Origin: Bacteroidota bacterium
Lineage (GTDB): Bacteria > Bacteroidota > Bacteroidia > Chitinophagales > Chitinophagaceae
Assembly: GCA_030706685.1 (NCBI GenBank)
Contig: JAUZOA010000014.1
Span: 21,111-85,110, forward strand
Direction: 5' to 3'
DNA: 64,000 nucleotides
This document shows, one piece after another, positions 50,205-59,448 of this stretch. The notes beneath the pieces are model-generated. The model worked only from the letters and a program-made list of their open reading frames with translations, had not been told where the DNA came from and searched no databases. Numbering within the stretch: position 1 is the first letter of the stretch; each line of letters starts with the position of its first letter. The translations under genes and the position numbers were made by a program.

Positions 50205-51221
50205 ATGAAGAAAAAAAGAAAATATTGTTTACTAATCTTCCTGTTTGGCATTCATAGCATGCTGAATGCGCAGGATGTTCATTTTTCCCAGTTCTTTGAA
50301 ACTCCTCTTTTAAGAAACCCGGCCTTAGCCGGCATTTTTACCGGTGATTACAGGATACAAATGGTTTACCGCGATCAATGGAGAAGTGTAACAGATGGGT
50401 ATAAAACAGGCTCATTAAATGGTGAATATAAATTGCCGGTTGGCAAAGCCAATGATTTCATCACCCTTGGCGGCCAATTCCTGTTTGACAGGGCAGGTAC
50501 AGCCGCTTTAACCCAGATCAGCGTTTTGCCGGTGCTCAACTATCATAAATCCCTTAGCAATGATCAAAACAGGTATCTGTCACTTGGTTTTATGGGAGGA
50601 GTCGTCAACAGATCTTTTGACCGCAGCAAAATCACCACCGATAATACCTATACGGGGGGCCAGGATGGCGAGCCCGTTGTTATCCCCAGTTATACTTATC
50701 TCGACGGAAGTGCAGGCCTGAGTTATAATTCGAATCTGTCACCTGATCCGGAAGACAATTTTTACCTGGGTATAGCTTATCATCATTTTACTAAACCAAG
50801 GAATAGTTTTTTTCATGACCCTACCATTCAATTAAACCCCAAATGGGTGGCTTCAGCCGGGTTTCGTTTTGGGGTTTCTGAATTGTCGTATGTAACAATC
50901 CAGGCCGATCATTCCATCCAGGCAAATTACCAGGAAACGCTGGTGGGTACTATGTACGGAATAAAATTAGGACCCGAGACGGATCACCCGGAATATGTTT
51001 TAAATGGCGGGCTTTTTTTGAGATGGAGTGACGCACTGATCCCGGTTATTAAAATTGATCATTCAGGCTTTTCATTCGCCTTCAGCTACGATGTCAATAT
51101 TTCCAGGCTTAAACCTGCCAGCCTTGGCAGGGGAGGTTTTGAGCTTTCCGTATCCTATATAGGTTTTTCTAAAAAACTGGACAGGAATTCGCTGAATTCG
51201 ACTCTTTGCCCCCGCTTCTGA
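50205..51221 (+). CDS. PorP/SprF-family Type IX secretion membrane protein
   Basis: A 338-residue outer-membrane beta-barrel protein. A signal peptide (KYCLLIFLFGIHSMLNA) is followed by the family's opening phrase QDVHFSQFFETPLLRNPALAG and YRDQWRSV, then repeated strands (LGFMGGVVNRSFD, FYLGIAYHHFTKP, FAFSYDVNISRL). PorP/SprF proteins are needed to export or hold the giant adhesin encoded next to them. It starts 10 nt after the PKD-protein stop, so the two are one unit. Confidence 0.92.
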   Translation: MKKKRKYCLLIFLFGIHSMLNAQDVHFSQFFETPLLRNPALAGIFTGDYRIQMVYRDQWRSVTDGYKTGSLNGEYKLPVGKANDFITLGGQFLFDRAGTAALTQISVLPVLNYHKSLSNDQNRYLSLGFMGGVVNRSFDRSKITTDNTYTGGQDGEPVVIPSYTYLDGSAGLSYNSNLSPDPEDNFYLGIAYHHFTKPRNSFFHDPTIQLNPKWVASAGFRFGVSELSYVTIQADHSIQANYQETLVGTMYGIKLGPETDHPEYVLNGGLFLRWSDALIPVIKIDHSGFSFAFSYDVNISRLKPASLGRGGFELSVSYIGFSKKLDRNSLNSTLCPRF

Positions 51222-51345
51222 ATCAATTATTTAAGCAAAAAATTTAGTTAATGACGGCCATTTACCACGTATAAATACCTGATTTACAGCCTGCCCTCAT
51301 TTTTTTTGGCAAAGGCTTTGTATATTTAGGAAAATCGGTCTATTA

Positions 51346-51714
51346 TTGGAAAATAAAAGTAAATTTGTTTCGTTGAGGAGAATTCTACCCATATTGATAT
51401 TAATGCTTTTTACGGCCATGTACTCCTATGGCCAGGAAAGTCGAAGCGTTGCCCCGGAAATGCAGGGCAAATTTGTAAAGACTTATCCTAACCCAGCTAC
51501 TTCTTATATCACTTTTGATCTTCAGAATAACTATCAGAAAGGATTGACTATTGTAGTTTATAGCTTTTTAGGTAAGAAAATGTATGAAAGCCAGAATGTG
51601 TCTGAAAAAACTACTTTAACACTATCTGATTTTAACCGTGGCGTTTATATTTATCACATCACAGACCAAAGCGGCAAGGTGATGGATAGCGGTAAATTCC
51701 AGGTCTCCCGTTAA
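51346..51714 (+). CDS. Miniature Type IX sorting-domain protein
   Basis: A 122-residue exported protein started by TTG. After a signal peptide (LRRILPILILMLFTAMYSYG) nearly all that remains is a type A Type IX C-terminal sorting domain (KTYPNPATSYITFDL, VVYSFLGKKMYESQ, LTLSDFNRGVYIYHITD, KFQVSR). There is almost no cargo, about 15 residues between signal and sorting domain. It may be a surface anchor peptide, a competitor for the Type IX machinery, or the remnant of a longer protein. The 10-mer TACCACGTAT 74 nt upstream recurs at 12688. Confidence 0.85.
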   Translation: MENKSKFVSLRRILPILILMLFTAMYSYGQESRSVAPEMQGKFVKTYPNPATSYITFDLQNNYQKGLTIVVYSFLGKKMYESQNVSEKTTLTLSDFNRGVYIYHITDQSGKVMDSGKFQVSR

Positions 51715-51736
51715 GTTTATCTTCCTGATTTTATTA

Positions 51737-52909
51737 TCAAAGTACCTGCACAATAAGGAACTTAAGATATTGTGTGTTTTCCATTCCCCATATAACAGGG
51801 TGATCCGCTGATTGCGTCTGAAAAACCACTTGCCTGAGCTTTCTTCTGGCATCTTTAGCAGCCATTTCGATTATTTGCTGAAACAATTCCGCATTCACAA
51901 GATTGGTGCAGGAAGAAGTGACTAAAAAGCCTCCCGGCCTCACCAGTTTCATTCCCCGCAAATTAATCTCTTTGTACCCGGTAATAGCCTTTTGCAGTGT
52001 TTCGCGGCTTTTTGTAAAGGCAGGCGGATCAAGCATTACAACATCGTATTGCCGGCCGTCCTTTGCCCATTGCTTTAAAACATCAAACGCATTGGCGGTC
52101 TCAAAACGACAACAATCCTGCACTCCGTTTAATTCGGCGTTTTTGGTTGCCTGCTGAACAGCATTTTCAGAAATATCCAGCCCCAGTACCGACCGGGCTC
52201 CATAATGAGCCGCATGTATCTCAAATGTGCCGGTATAGGTAAATGCGCCCAGTACATCTGCATCTTTGACAATATGCTGAATGGCCCTCCGGTTGTCCTG
52301 CTGATCGAGGAAATAACCGGTTTTTTGCCCGTTTTCTATATCCACCCGGAACTGTAAACCATTTTCCCGGATGATGATCTTCGTGTCAAAAGGATCAGAT
52401 AAAAAGCCCTTTTGCTGCGGCAATCCTTCCAGTTCCCGTACAGGCACATCATTTCTTTCATAAATTCCCAGGGGATTAAAAATTTGATTGATTGCTTTTA
52501 CAATAGCGGGCTTCCATATATCCATACCAAGAGCCAGCGTTTGAATTACAAAATGATTATTGAATTTGTCAACAATCAATTGAGGAAGATCATCGGCTTC
52601 GCCAAATACCAGCCTGCAGTTTTCTGTATATCCCAGTTTTTTCCTGTATTCCCAGCATTGAGCAATCCTCTCGTAAAAAAACTGTTCATTGATATCCATA
52701 TTCTTTTCCCTTGTCAGCAGGCGAACCAATATCTGGGACTTAGGGTTGATATATCCTTTGCCAACAAATTTTTTATCATATGTAAATACTTCTGCTATCT
52801 CACCTCCTTTTACTTCGCCCTCTATCTTGTCCACTTCGTTATTAAATATCCAGGGATGACCATTGACGACTCGCTGTGAGATTTTTTTCCGCAAATTAAT
52901 TTTAATCAT
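51737..52909 (-). CDS. 23S rRNA (cytosine-C5)-methyltransferase, RlmI type
   Basis: A 390-residue class I methyltransferase of the RlmI/RlmK group. An N-terminal PUA-like domain (about 1-80: INLRKKISQRVVNGHPWIF) precedes the EEHEA-like linker and a Rossmann domain with the motif VLGLDISENAVQQATKNAELNG and the catalytic PP motif VVMLDPPAFTKS. RlmI makes m5C1962 in E. coli 23S rRNA; the exact target here is inferred. It is convergent with the sorting-domain gene and divergent from grpE across a long repeat-bearing region. Confidence 0.88.
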   Translation of the reverse strand: MIKINLRKKISQRVVNGHPWIFNNEVDKIEGEVKGGEIAEVFTYDKKFVGKGYINPKSQILVRLLTREKNMDINEQFFYERIAQCWEYRKKLGYTENCRLVFGEADDLPQLIVDKFNNHFVIQTLALGMDIWKPAIVKAINQIFNPLGIYERNDVPVRELEGLPQQKGFLSDPFDTKIIIRENGLQFRVDIENGQKTGYFLDQQDNRRAIQHIVKDADVLGAFTYTGTFEIHAAHYGARSVLGLDISENAVQQATKNAELNGVQDCCRFETANAFDVLKQWAKDGRQYDVVMLDPPAFTKSRETLQKAITGYKEINLRGMKLVRPGGFLVTSSCTNLVNAELFQQIIEMAAKDARRKLRQVVFQTQSADHPVIWGMENTQYLKFLIVQVL

Positions 52910-52974
52910 GCCGCAAAAGTAGGCATTTACAAAACCTATAAACTATAGCAGACTTACAGTTACTGTACCCCTTT

Positions 52975-53028
52975 GCCGGGAAGCAGGGAAAACGATAAGA
53001 AAAAACGATCTGCGAATCAAAACTTACC
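52975..53028. repeat. Left copy of direct repeat flanking array 2
   Basis: GCCGGGAAG-CAGGGAAAAC opens this 54-nt segment and AATCAAAACTTACC ends it. A closely similar copy is at 53313-53364; by eye the two agree at most positions with two small gaps. Confidence 0.65.
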
Positions 53029-53084
53029 ATCTTCTCATCTTACCGGCCATTTTAAACTGAAAAAACTATAAATAAGACAATAAG

Positions 53085-53238
53085 CTATACTGAAGTTATA
53101 CTGGAGTTATACTGGAATTATACTGGAGTTATACTGGATATGCTCCGGGTATAATCCAGGTCATCCCCGGGTCATCTCCCCATATACTCCCTATAGAAGA
53201 CGTCTATGACCCGGGCATGAATCGAATATAATCCGCGG
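53085..53238. repeat. Array of about fourteen 11-bp units (array 2)
   Basis: Five units like TTATACTGGAG run at an exact 11-bp step from 53085 to 53139, then nine more units keep the 11-bp step with cores ATGC, ATAA, CATC, CATC, ATAC, AGAA, ATGA, ATGA and ATAA at 53140, 53151 and so on to 53228. One step between the two groups is 9 bp. The first five units are tight; the later ones are degenerate. Stops in the frames I translated show it is not a repeated peptide. Confidence 0.75.
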
Positions 53239-53312
53239 GGAGAAGTAAGGAAGAAGGCGACAGGAATAACGAAAACACAATCCCATCGAAAAGGCGAGTA
53301 GCGTCTCAGTCC

Positions 53313-53375
53313 GCCGGGAAGTAGGGAAGACAATAAAAAAACAACTTGTCAATCAAAACTTACCGGCTTCCCGGC
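53313..53375. repeat. Right copy of flanking repeat, with terminal inverted repeat
   Basis: Begins GCCGGGAAG and ends with its exact reverse complement CTTCCCGGC (53367-53375). The 52 bases from 53313 resemble 52975-53028. The left copy has only a partial right end. Together they bracket the 11-bp array. Confidence 0.65.
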
Positions 53376-53514
53376 AAACTGATGCGCTACCAAAAGGCGA
53401 TACGGCAGCAGTTGTGATGAAAGTTTTTTTGGGAAAGGGCAAAATTGTTCCAAAGCCCTGTCGCTCCGGCATTTATACTTTTCTTTGTCCGTCAATTTGT
53501 CCCACTGACCTCCA

Positions 53515-53544
53515 TTGGCAGTATTATTGACAATCGTACCTTTG
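53515..53544 (+). promoter_or_regulatory. grpE promoter (TTG-N19-TAnnTTTG)
   Basis: TTG at 53515-53517 and TACCTTTG at 53537-53544 are 19 nt apart. A transcript would start about 15 nt before the grpE ATG. No CIRCE element is visible. Confidence 0.65.
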
Positions 53545-53561
53545 CACACAATTTTGAAAAA

Positions 53562-54125
53562 ATGACAGAAAAAGATATTAAAAAAGAGATGCCTGAAAAT
53601 GAGGGGGATATTGATATTAACGCTGATGACAGTCTGAGTGGTACAACCCATCTTAATAACCCGGTTGATAATGGCGCCGAAATCGAAAAATTGAAGGCGG
53701 AACTGGATGAATCAAAAGATAGATACCTGAGAAAGGTAGCTGAATTTGAGAATTTCAAAAGAAGAAACGCCAAAGAAAGAATTGAACTGATACAAACCGC
53801 CGGTAAAGAGGTAATCACTGATATGCTGAATGTCCTGGATGACTGTGACCGCGCTCAAAAACAAATTGAAACAAGCGAAGATGTAAAAGAAATCAAAGAG
53901 GGTATCTTACTGGTGTTTAACAAATTCCGTAATGTGTTGCAGGCAAGAGGTTTGAAACCAATGGAAACAAAAAACAAAGAATTCGACCCCGATCTTCATG
54001 AAGCTATCACTGAAATTCCCGCCCCGACGCCGGAATTGATAGGTAAAGTAGTAGACGAAGTCGTGAAAGGTTATTATCTTAACGACAAGATCATCCGCCA
54101 TGCAAAAGTGGTAGTTGGAAAATAA
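53562..54125 (+). CDS. grpE: Heat-shock nucleotide-exchange factor GrpE
   Basis: A 187-residue co-chaperone that releases ADP from DnaK. An acidic, disordered N-terminus (about 1-45) leads into the long helix (AEIEKLKAELDESKDRYLRK, FENFKRRNAKER) and the beta domain with VLDDCDRAQKQ, KGYYLNDKIIRHAKVVV. The ATG at 53562 follows the promoter; a longer frame exists but runs back through it. It is followed by dnaJ after 77 nt. dnaK is not in the window. Confidence 0.95.
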   Translation: MTEKDIKKEMPENEGDIDINADDSLSGTTHLNNPVDNGAEIEKLKAELDESKDRYLRKVAEFENFKRRNAKERIELIQTAGKEVITDMLNVLDDCDRAQKQIETSEDVKEIKEGILLVFNKFRNVLQARGLKPMETKNKEFDPDLHEAITEIPAPTPELIGKVVDEVVKGYYLNDKIIRHAKVVVGK

Positions 54126-54129
54126 AAAA

Positions 54130-54202
54130 GCTGTGAGCCATGAACCGTTCGCTGTGAGCCGGTTTGTGGTATTGTTGTTTCACAGCTAAAAGCTAATAGC
54201 TA
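54130..54202. repeat. Word-repeat spacer between grpE and dnaJ
   Basis: GCTGTGAGCC occurs twice (54130-54139 and 54151-54160), TCACAGC follows at 54180-54186, and then GCTAA-type words (AGCTAATAGCTAATGGCTAA) run into the dnaJ start. The vocabulary resembles the inverted repeat at 16116-16222. It may form a short hairpin. Confidence 0.45.
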
Positions 54203-55366
54203 ATGGCTAACAAAAGAGATTATTACGAAGTACTGGGAGTACAGAAAAACGCTTCAGCGGATGAGATTAAAAAAGCTTACCGTAAAGTAGCTATGCAACA
54301 TCACCCCGATCGTAACCCCGGGGATAAAGCAGCAGAAGAAAAATTCAAGGAAGCAGCCGAGGCCTATGAAATATTGAGTGATGCCGATAAGAAAGCTCAA
54401 TATGACCGTTATGGTCATGCCGGCGTCAGCAATAATGGTCGTGGTGGATTCAGTGGCGGAGGGATGAATATGGAAGATATTTTCAGCCAGTTTGGAGATA
54501 TCTTCGGTGATGATCTTTTTGGAAGTTTTTTTGGTGGCGGACAAAGAGGTCGTGGTGGTCAGCGCAGTCGCGGAGTAAGAGGAAGTAATCTCCGTATAAA
54601 GTTAAAACTCACTTATGAGGAGATTGCAAAAGGAGTCTCGAAGAACATCAAAGTAAAAAAATATATTGGTTGTACGACTTGTGGCGGCAGCGGGGCAAAG
54701 GATAAAGGCAGCGTTCAGACCTGCAGTACTTGTGGGGGCAGCGGACAGGTAAGACGTGTACAAAACACTTTCCTTGGGCAAATGCAAACAGTGACTACCT
54801 GTCCTGCCTGCAACGGAGAAGGCACTACGATCACTGCAAAATGCGGAACTTGTAAAGGTGAAGGAAGAATTTACGGAGAAGAAACAGTTACGATAGATAT
54901 CCCCGCCGGCGTACAGGAAGGAATGCAGTTAAATATAAGTGGCCGGGGCAACGCAGGTGAAAGAGGCGGTTCACCGGGCGATCTTATTATCCTGATAGAA
55001 GAAGAACAGCATAAGGAATTACAGCGTGAAGGATTGAATGCCGCTTATGAATTATATCTTTCATTTACTGATGCAGTATTTGGTACCCAGATAGAAGTAC
55101 CCACCATTGACGGCCGGGCCAAGATCAAAATTCCCCCCGGCACACAAAGCGGAAAGATCTTCAGGCTGAAAGGCAAAGGTTTCCCGGCAGTCAATTCTTA
55201 TGAAAAAGGCGATCAGTTGATCCATGTAAATGTATGGACACCGCAGAATTTGACAGCCGAAGAAAAAGCCGCTCTTGAAAAACTCAGTCACTCACCCAAT
55301 TTCAAACCACATCCGGACAAGAATGAAAAAGGCTTTTTTGATAAAATAAAAGAAATGTTTTCTTAA
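54203..55366 (+). CDS. dnaJ: Chaperone DnaJ
   Basis: A 387-residue class A Hsp40 that loads substrates on DnaK. It holds an N-terminal J-domain with the HPD motif ([10 protein letters not shown]), a Gly-rich region with [10 protein letters not shown], four CxxCxGxG-type zinc repeats ([30 protein letters not shown] and [10 protein letters not shown]) and the substrate-binding C-terminal domains. Length and order are standard. It is co-directional with grpE; the Gly/Phe-rich linker contains several FGG repeats. Confidence 0.97.
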   Translation: MANKRDYYEVLGVQKNASADEIKKAYRKVAMQHHPDRNPGDKAAEEKFKEAAEAYEILSDADKKAQYDRYGHAGVSNNGRGGFSGGGMNMEDIFSQFGDIFGDDLFGSFFGGGQRGRGGQRSRGVRGSNLRIKLKLTYEEIAKGVSKNIKVKKYIGCTTCGGSGAKDKGSVQTCSTCGGSGQVRRVQNTFLGQMQTVTTCPACNGEGTTITAKCGTCKGEGRIYGEETVTIDIPAGVQEGMQLNISGRGNAGERGGSPGDLIILIEEEQHKELQREGLNAAYELYLSFTDAVFGTQIEVPTIDGRAKIKIPPGTQSGKIFRLKGKGFPAVNSYEKGDQLIHVNVWTPQNLTAEEKAALEKLSHSPNFKPHPDKNEKGFFDKIKEMFS

Positions 55367-55685
55367 ATATTGAATGAGTCATTTTATTATTGCCCCTGTC
55401 TTTTCCCCGCATCAGCCACTCAGCTATCCTTACTAAAATTGCTCCGGCAGGCGACACAACAAGTTTTGTAACACCGAGCCTGCAAATACTATTTTTTGCA
55501 ACCTCATTGAAATTTAATACTGCTACCGCATGCATACAAAATTCTATATTTGATTTTCGGTAATAATTTTTTACATGGGTAAAGACCAATAACTATCTGT
55601 CGGCTGATTGGATCGGAATTGGGATCCCTTTTCAATTAACTTTTTGCTTGTCAATATGGATCAAAATTGACAAACCCTTTTATCA
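55367..55685. other. Gene-free region upstream of the porin gene
   Basis: About 320 AT-rich bases. A perfect TATATTTG at 55545-55552 could be the porin promoter, but no TTG sits 17-23 nt upstream, and the leader would be about 130 nt. I find no terminator after dnaJ and no convincing coding frame; a short minus-strand frame at 55302-55589 lacks any family signal. Confidence 0.35.
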
Positions 55686-57017
55686 ATGGTACTACAAGAT
55701 CTTAGAAAAAAATTTATTTTTTTTATTCCTGCTTTCACCATCGGCTCCCTGGCAGCACAGGATTCATTCAAAAAAGAAGACCGGTTTAACTTTCATTTTC
55801 AGACAACGTATGTCTATCAATACAAACCTTCCTTTCATTCCGCCTATGAAGGAAACAATAGCCTGGCAGGTAAAGAAGAAAAACAAAATTCAATTACCGC
55901 CACGCTATACCTGGGCGCAAAACTCTGGAGAGGAGCAGAACTATATATTAATCCTGAAATAGCGGGTGGCAGCGGCCTGAGTGGCGCTTTAGGGATGGCA
56001 GGATCATCAAACGGCGAGACGTTTCGTGTAGGAAATCCCTCCCCTACGCTTTACTCAGCAAGATATTTTATAAAACAGGCTTTTGGTTTTGCCAATGAAA
56101 AGGAATGGCGGGATGACGAGGCTAACCAGTTAGCCGGCTACACCGCTAAGAAATGTTTAACCCTTTATTTCGGAAAATTCTCATTAGGTGATCTGTTCGA
56201 CAATAATGAATACAGCAACTCTCCCCGTACACAGTTTATGAACTGGGCACTGATGAATAATGGCGCCTGGGATTACGCAGCTAATGTCAGGGGCTATACC
56301 TATAGTTTTTCAACAGAGTTGCGGCTAAATAACCTTTCATATAAACTGGCATTGGCCGCTCTGCCAAAAGAAGCAAACGGAGAAAAGTTAAATACCCGCT
56401 TCAAAGACAGCTTTGCTTTAGCTATCAATGCGGAAATAGATAAGGCCTATCTTATCAATGGAAAAAAAGGCAATACCCGGCTAGTAGTCTATCACAACAA
56501 TACAAATATGGGTAACTACAAAGAAGCAATAAAAATGCCCGGTATACCTGATATAATCGCTACAAGAAAGAAAGGGAGAACAAAGTCGGGAGCAGGTATC
56601 AACTTTGACCAGGAACTGACTAAAACAACAGGATTATTTGGCAGGTTGGGATGGAATGATGGCAAAAATGAAACCTGGGCCTTTACTGAAATTGACCGGA
56701 CTGTTTCTTTAGGCGTTTCATGTAAAGGTAATGGGTGGAAAAGAGAAGACGATAATATGGGAGGGGCAATAATAGTCAATGGACTTTCGAAAGATCATCG
56801 AAATTACCTGGCAAAAGGAGGTTCAGGATTTATTTTAGGAGATGGCGCTTTAAACTATAGCACGGAAGCCATAGCAGAATTGTATTACAACCTGAAGCCA
56901 TCAACCAAAATTCCGATGTGGTTCACTGGTGATTATCAATTTGTCCTGCACCCGGGCTATAATAAAGACAGGGGGCCCGTGAATATATTTTCAATCAGGG
57001 TTCACACAGAATTTTAA
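55686..57017 (+). CDS. Carbohydrate-selective porin (OprB-like)
   Basis: A 443-residue outer-membrane porin. A signal peptide ends near AFTIGSLAAQ. The mature part follows the OprB pattern: DRFNFHFQTTYVYQYKPSFH, SITATLYLGAKLWRGAELYI, NPEIAGGSGLSG, LTLYFGKFSLGDLFDNNEYS, RTQFMNWALMNNGAWDYAAN and a terminal beta strand ending SIRVHTEF, whose C-terminal Phe is typical of outer-membrane barrels. It should admit sugars; specificity cannot be told. Confidence 0.88.
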   Translation: MVLQDLRKKFIFFIPAFTIGSLAAQDSFKKEDRFNFHFQTTYVYQYKPSFHSAYEGNNSLAGKEEKQNSITATLYLGAKLWRGAELYINPEIAGGSGLSGALGMAGSSNGETFRVGNPSPTLYSARYFIKQAFGFANEKEWRDDEANQLAGYTAKKCLTLYFGKFSLGDLFDNNEYSNSPRTQFMNWALMNNGAWDYAANVRGYTYSFSTELRLNNLSYKLALAALPKEANGEKLNTRFKDSFALAINAEIDKAYLINGKKGNTRLVVYHNNTNMGNYKEAIKMPGIPDIIATRKKGRTKSGAGINFDQELTKTTGLFGRLGWNDGKNETWAFTEIDRTVSLGVSCKGNGWKREDDNMGGAIIVNGLSKDHRNYLAKGGSGFILGDGALNYSTEAIAELYYNLKPSTKIPMWFTGDYQFVLHPGYNKDRGPVNIFSIRVHTEF

Positions 57018-57080
57018 TACTTGCTTCCTTCTTTAATCCTATGTTCATTTATCTTTTTGAAAAAAGAAGTAAAAATTTTT

Positions 57081-58463
57081 CTAAAGCAATGTACCTCTCA
57101 AAATGATTGCCGCAATAGTGAAATAAATGACCAACCCGGTAACATCCACCAGCGTAGCCACAAAAGGTGCAGAAGAAGCAGCCGGATCCAATTTAAGTCT
57201 CTTCAAAAAAATAGGGATCATTGATCCGCTGAGCGTTCCCCACATCACTATCCCGATCAATGAAAAGAAAACAGTCAGGGCCACTAAAAACCAATGGGGG
57301 CCATATTCGTACCAATGAAATTGCTCCCATGCTGTGATACGTACAAGACCGATCGTACCCAATATTATTCCCAATGTCAGTCCTGATAATACTTCCCTCC
57401 TCATGACATACCACCAGTCGCGGAAGGAAAGTTCTTTCAGCGCCATAGCCCTGATAATAAGCGTCGCCGCTTGTGACCCGCTATTACCACCACTCGAAAT
57501 AATGAGAGGAACAAATAAAGCCAGCACGACAGCCTTTGATATTTCATGGTCAAAATAAGCCATCGCGGTAGCTGTAAGCATTTCACCCAAAAAAAGTATT
57601 ACCAGCCAGCCGGCTCTTTTACGGATCAAACTGAAAAAGGGTGTTTTTACATACGGATAATCCAGTGATTCCAGGCCCCCGAACTTTTGCATTTCCCTTG
57701 TGCTCTTTTCTTCTTCTACGTCGAAAACATCATCCGCTGTAATGACTCCGAGGAGAACATTATTCTCATTGGTGACGGGCAATGCCGCGCGGTCATATTG
57801 CTTAAAAACATCTATCGCGGTATCCTTGCTGTCATCGATATTCAGCTTTACATAAAAGCCATCCATGATATCCTCGATTTTTTTGCTCCGCTCATTCAGT
57901 ACAAGCCGGCGTATGGGTATATCATCCACCAGCTTTCCTTCATCATCCACTACATACACTACATTAGCCGTCTCGGAATCCTGGTGAAATTGCCGTAAAT
58001 GCTCCATAGCCTGTTCTATCGTCATATCCCTTGTAATAGTCGCAAATTCCGTATTGATCAGCCTCGCGACGCTCTCTTTTGGATAGCCCAGTAAATTGTG
58101 GGCGGCCTTCCTGTTTTTCTCATTTAAATATTTCAGCGTATCAGAAAGCTCTACCCCTTTTAAATGTGATAAGAATATCAGCAAGTCATCTGAACTGATA
58201 GTATTTAAAATCTTTGAAGCCTCCTCTTTGGGAACTTCTTTGATGATTTGTTTCTGCACAAGATTGTCGAGGTAGGGAAACAGGAGGATCCTGTTCTTTT
58301 CGGGAAAACCCTGGAAAGCTTTTATGGCAGAGGCTCCCGGGAGATTCAGGAATATCTGGGCTACTTCCGAAGGCTGCATCAGCTTTTCATCCTTTGGAGA
58401 CAGGCGAAAAAGGCCCATGATATCCCCTTTCAGGATTTTTCTGCGGATTTCTTTTAAGGTCAT
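57081..58463 (-). CDS. mgtE: Magnesium transporter MgtE
   Basis: A 460-residue inner-membrane Mg2+ channel. The N-terminal helical domain (about 1-125) is followed by two CBS domains (about 130-250: VVYVVDDEGKLVDDIPIRRL, ALPVTNENNVLLGVITADDV), a plug helix, and five membrane helices (about 275-460) with the pore region SSGGNSGSQAATLIIRAMAL and PAASSAPFVATLVDVTGLVI. All parts are present. It follows the cation-diffusion-facilitator gene by 33 nt, so divalent metal handling is grouped here. Confidence 0.95.
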   Translation of the reverse strand: MTLKEIRRKILKGDIMGLFRLSPKDEKLMQPSEVAQIFLNLPGASAIKAFQGFPEKNRILLFPYLDNLVQKQIIKEVPKEEASKILNTISSDDLLIFLSHLKGVELSDTLKYLNEKNRKAAHNLLGYPKESVARLINTEFATITRDMTIEQAMEHLRQFHQDSETANVVYVVDDEGKLVDDIPIRRLVLNERSKKIEDIMDGFYVKLNIDDSKDTAIDVFKQYDRAALPVTNENNVLLGVITADDVFDVEEEKSTREMQKFGGLESLDYPYVKTPFFSLIRKRAGWLVILFLGEMLTATAMAYFDHEISKAVVLALFVPLIISSGGNSGSQAATLIIRAMALKELSFRDWWYVMRREVLSGLTLGIILGTIGLVRITAWEQFHWYEYGPHWFLVALTVFFSLIGIVMWGTLSGSMIPIFLKRLKLDPAASSAPFVATLVDVTGLVIYFTIAAIILRGTLL

Positions 58464-58496
58464 GACATTCTATTTACAAATTACCGGCAAATCATA

Positions 58497-59417
58497 TCAA
58501 CAATTGCCTGATTTTTTAACTCCATCCATCTCAATAGTACTGTGATGAATATTTAAATGTTCCAGTTCGTGTTTGATCTTTTGAACGAGTTTTATCTTTT
58601 CTTCAAAGTTTAGCTTTTCATTTATCTGCACGTGCGCCGTCAGCGCATTCTCCGTAGTGCTCAGGGGCCACACATGTATGTGATCCATATCTGTTACATC
58701 GGCCATTTTTAAAATAGTATCCCGTATATGCTCAACATCAATTCCGGAAGGCACTGCATCTACAGCCATCTTAAAACTATCCCGTAGCAGGGCCCAGGTA
58801 CTGGCAAGAATAACAAGCATAATGACCAACCCGATTACCGGGTCCAGCCAATACCATTTCGTATAGACAATAACTATTCCGCTTACCACTACACCAAAAG
58901 ATACCAGCGCATCGGCAAGCAAATGAAGGTAAGCGCTCCTTATATTGATGTCTTTCTTTTGGTTCTTGAAAAACAGGTAGGCTGAGACACTATTCACAAT
59001 TATGCCCAAAGCGGCTACCCAGGCAATCTTGTCTCCCTGGACTATTTCGGGGTTACTTAACCGGCCAATGGACTCATAGCCTAAGATCCCGATTGCGATC
59101 AGTAAAATAACAGCATTGATAAAAGCGGCCAATACAGTTGTTTTCTTATACCCGTAGGTAAATGTTTGCGTCGCTTTTTTCTTTGCAAACCGGAAAGCCA
59201 GGAGCGCCAGGAATAAACCTGCGACATCGCTTATATTGTGTCCCGCATCGGTTAAGAGCGCGATAGAATTGTAGATAAGCCCTGTTATAATTTCCGCTAT
59301 GATAAAAACGATGTTCAGGCAAATGCCGATAATGAATGCCTTGTTGTACGAGTCAGGGTGCTCCGGCAGATGAGAATGACTATGCCCTGAATGAATATGA
59401 TTATGGCTCCCTGACAT
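58497..59417 (-). CDS. Cation diffusion facilitator (Zn2+ efflux type)
   Basis: A 306-residue inner-membrane metal/proton antiporter. A His-rich N-terminus (SHNHIHSGHSHSHLPEH) binds metal. Six membrane helices follow; the transport site is seen as HNISD (His60, Asp64) in helix 2 and HLLADALVS in helix 5. The cytoplasmic C-terminal domain (about 215-300) has MDHIHVWPLSTTENALTAHV and HSTIEMDG. The HxxxD pairs favour zinc. A -7 box TAATTTTG (minus strand, 59441-59448) lies 24 nt before the ATG; mgtE follows. Confidence 0.93.
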   Translation of the reverse strand: MSGSHNHIHSGHSHSHLPEHPDSYNKAFIIGICLNIVFIIAEIITGLIYNSIALLTDAGHNISDVAGLFLALLAFRFAKKKATQTFTYGYKKTTVLAAFINAVILLIAIGILGYESIGRLSNPEIVQGDKIAWVAALGIIVNSVSAYLFFKNQKKDINIRSAYLHLLADALVSFGVVVSGIVIVYTKWYWLDPVIGLVIMLVILASTWALLRDSFKMAVDAVPSGIDVEHIRDTILKMADVTDMDHIHVWPLSTTENALTAHVQINEKLNFEEKIKLVQKIKHELEHLNIHHSTIEMDGVKKSGNC

Positions 59418-59440
59418 TACCCCTTCTTTATTTTGTGGCG

Positions 59441-59448
59441 CAAAATTA
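59441..59448 (-). promoter_or_regulatory. Promoter -7 box of the cation facilitator gene
   Basis: TAATTTTG on the minus strand matches TAnnTTTG, 24 nt before the start. A clear -33 TTG at the right spacing is not seen. Confidence 0.45.

Noticed and set aside
53445..53561. Longer GrpE N-terminus
   Set aside because: The extension runs through a good TTG-N19-TACCTTTG promoter and has no GrpE-like sequence.
55302..55589. Minus-strand frame after dnaJ
   Set aside because: It overlaps the dnaJ 3' end, has no family signal, promoter or sensible composition.
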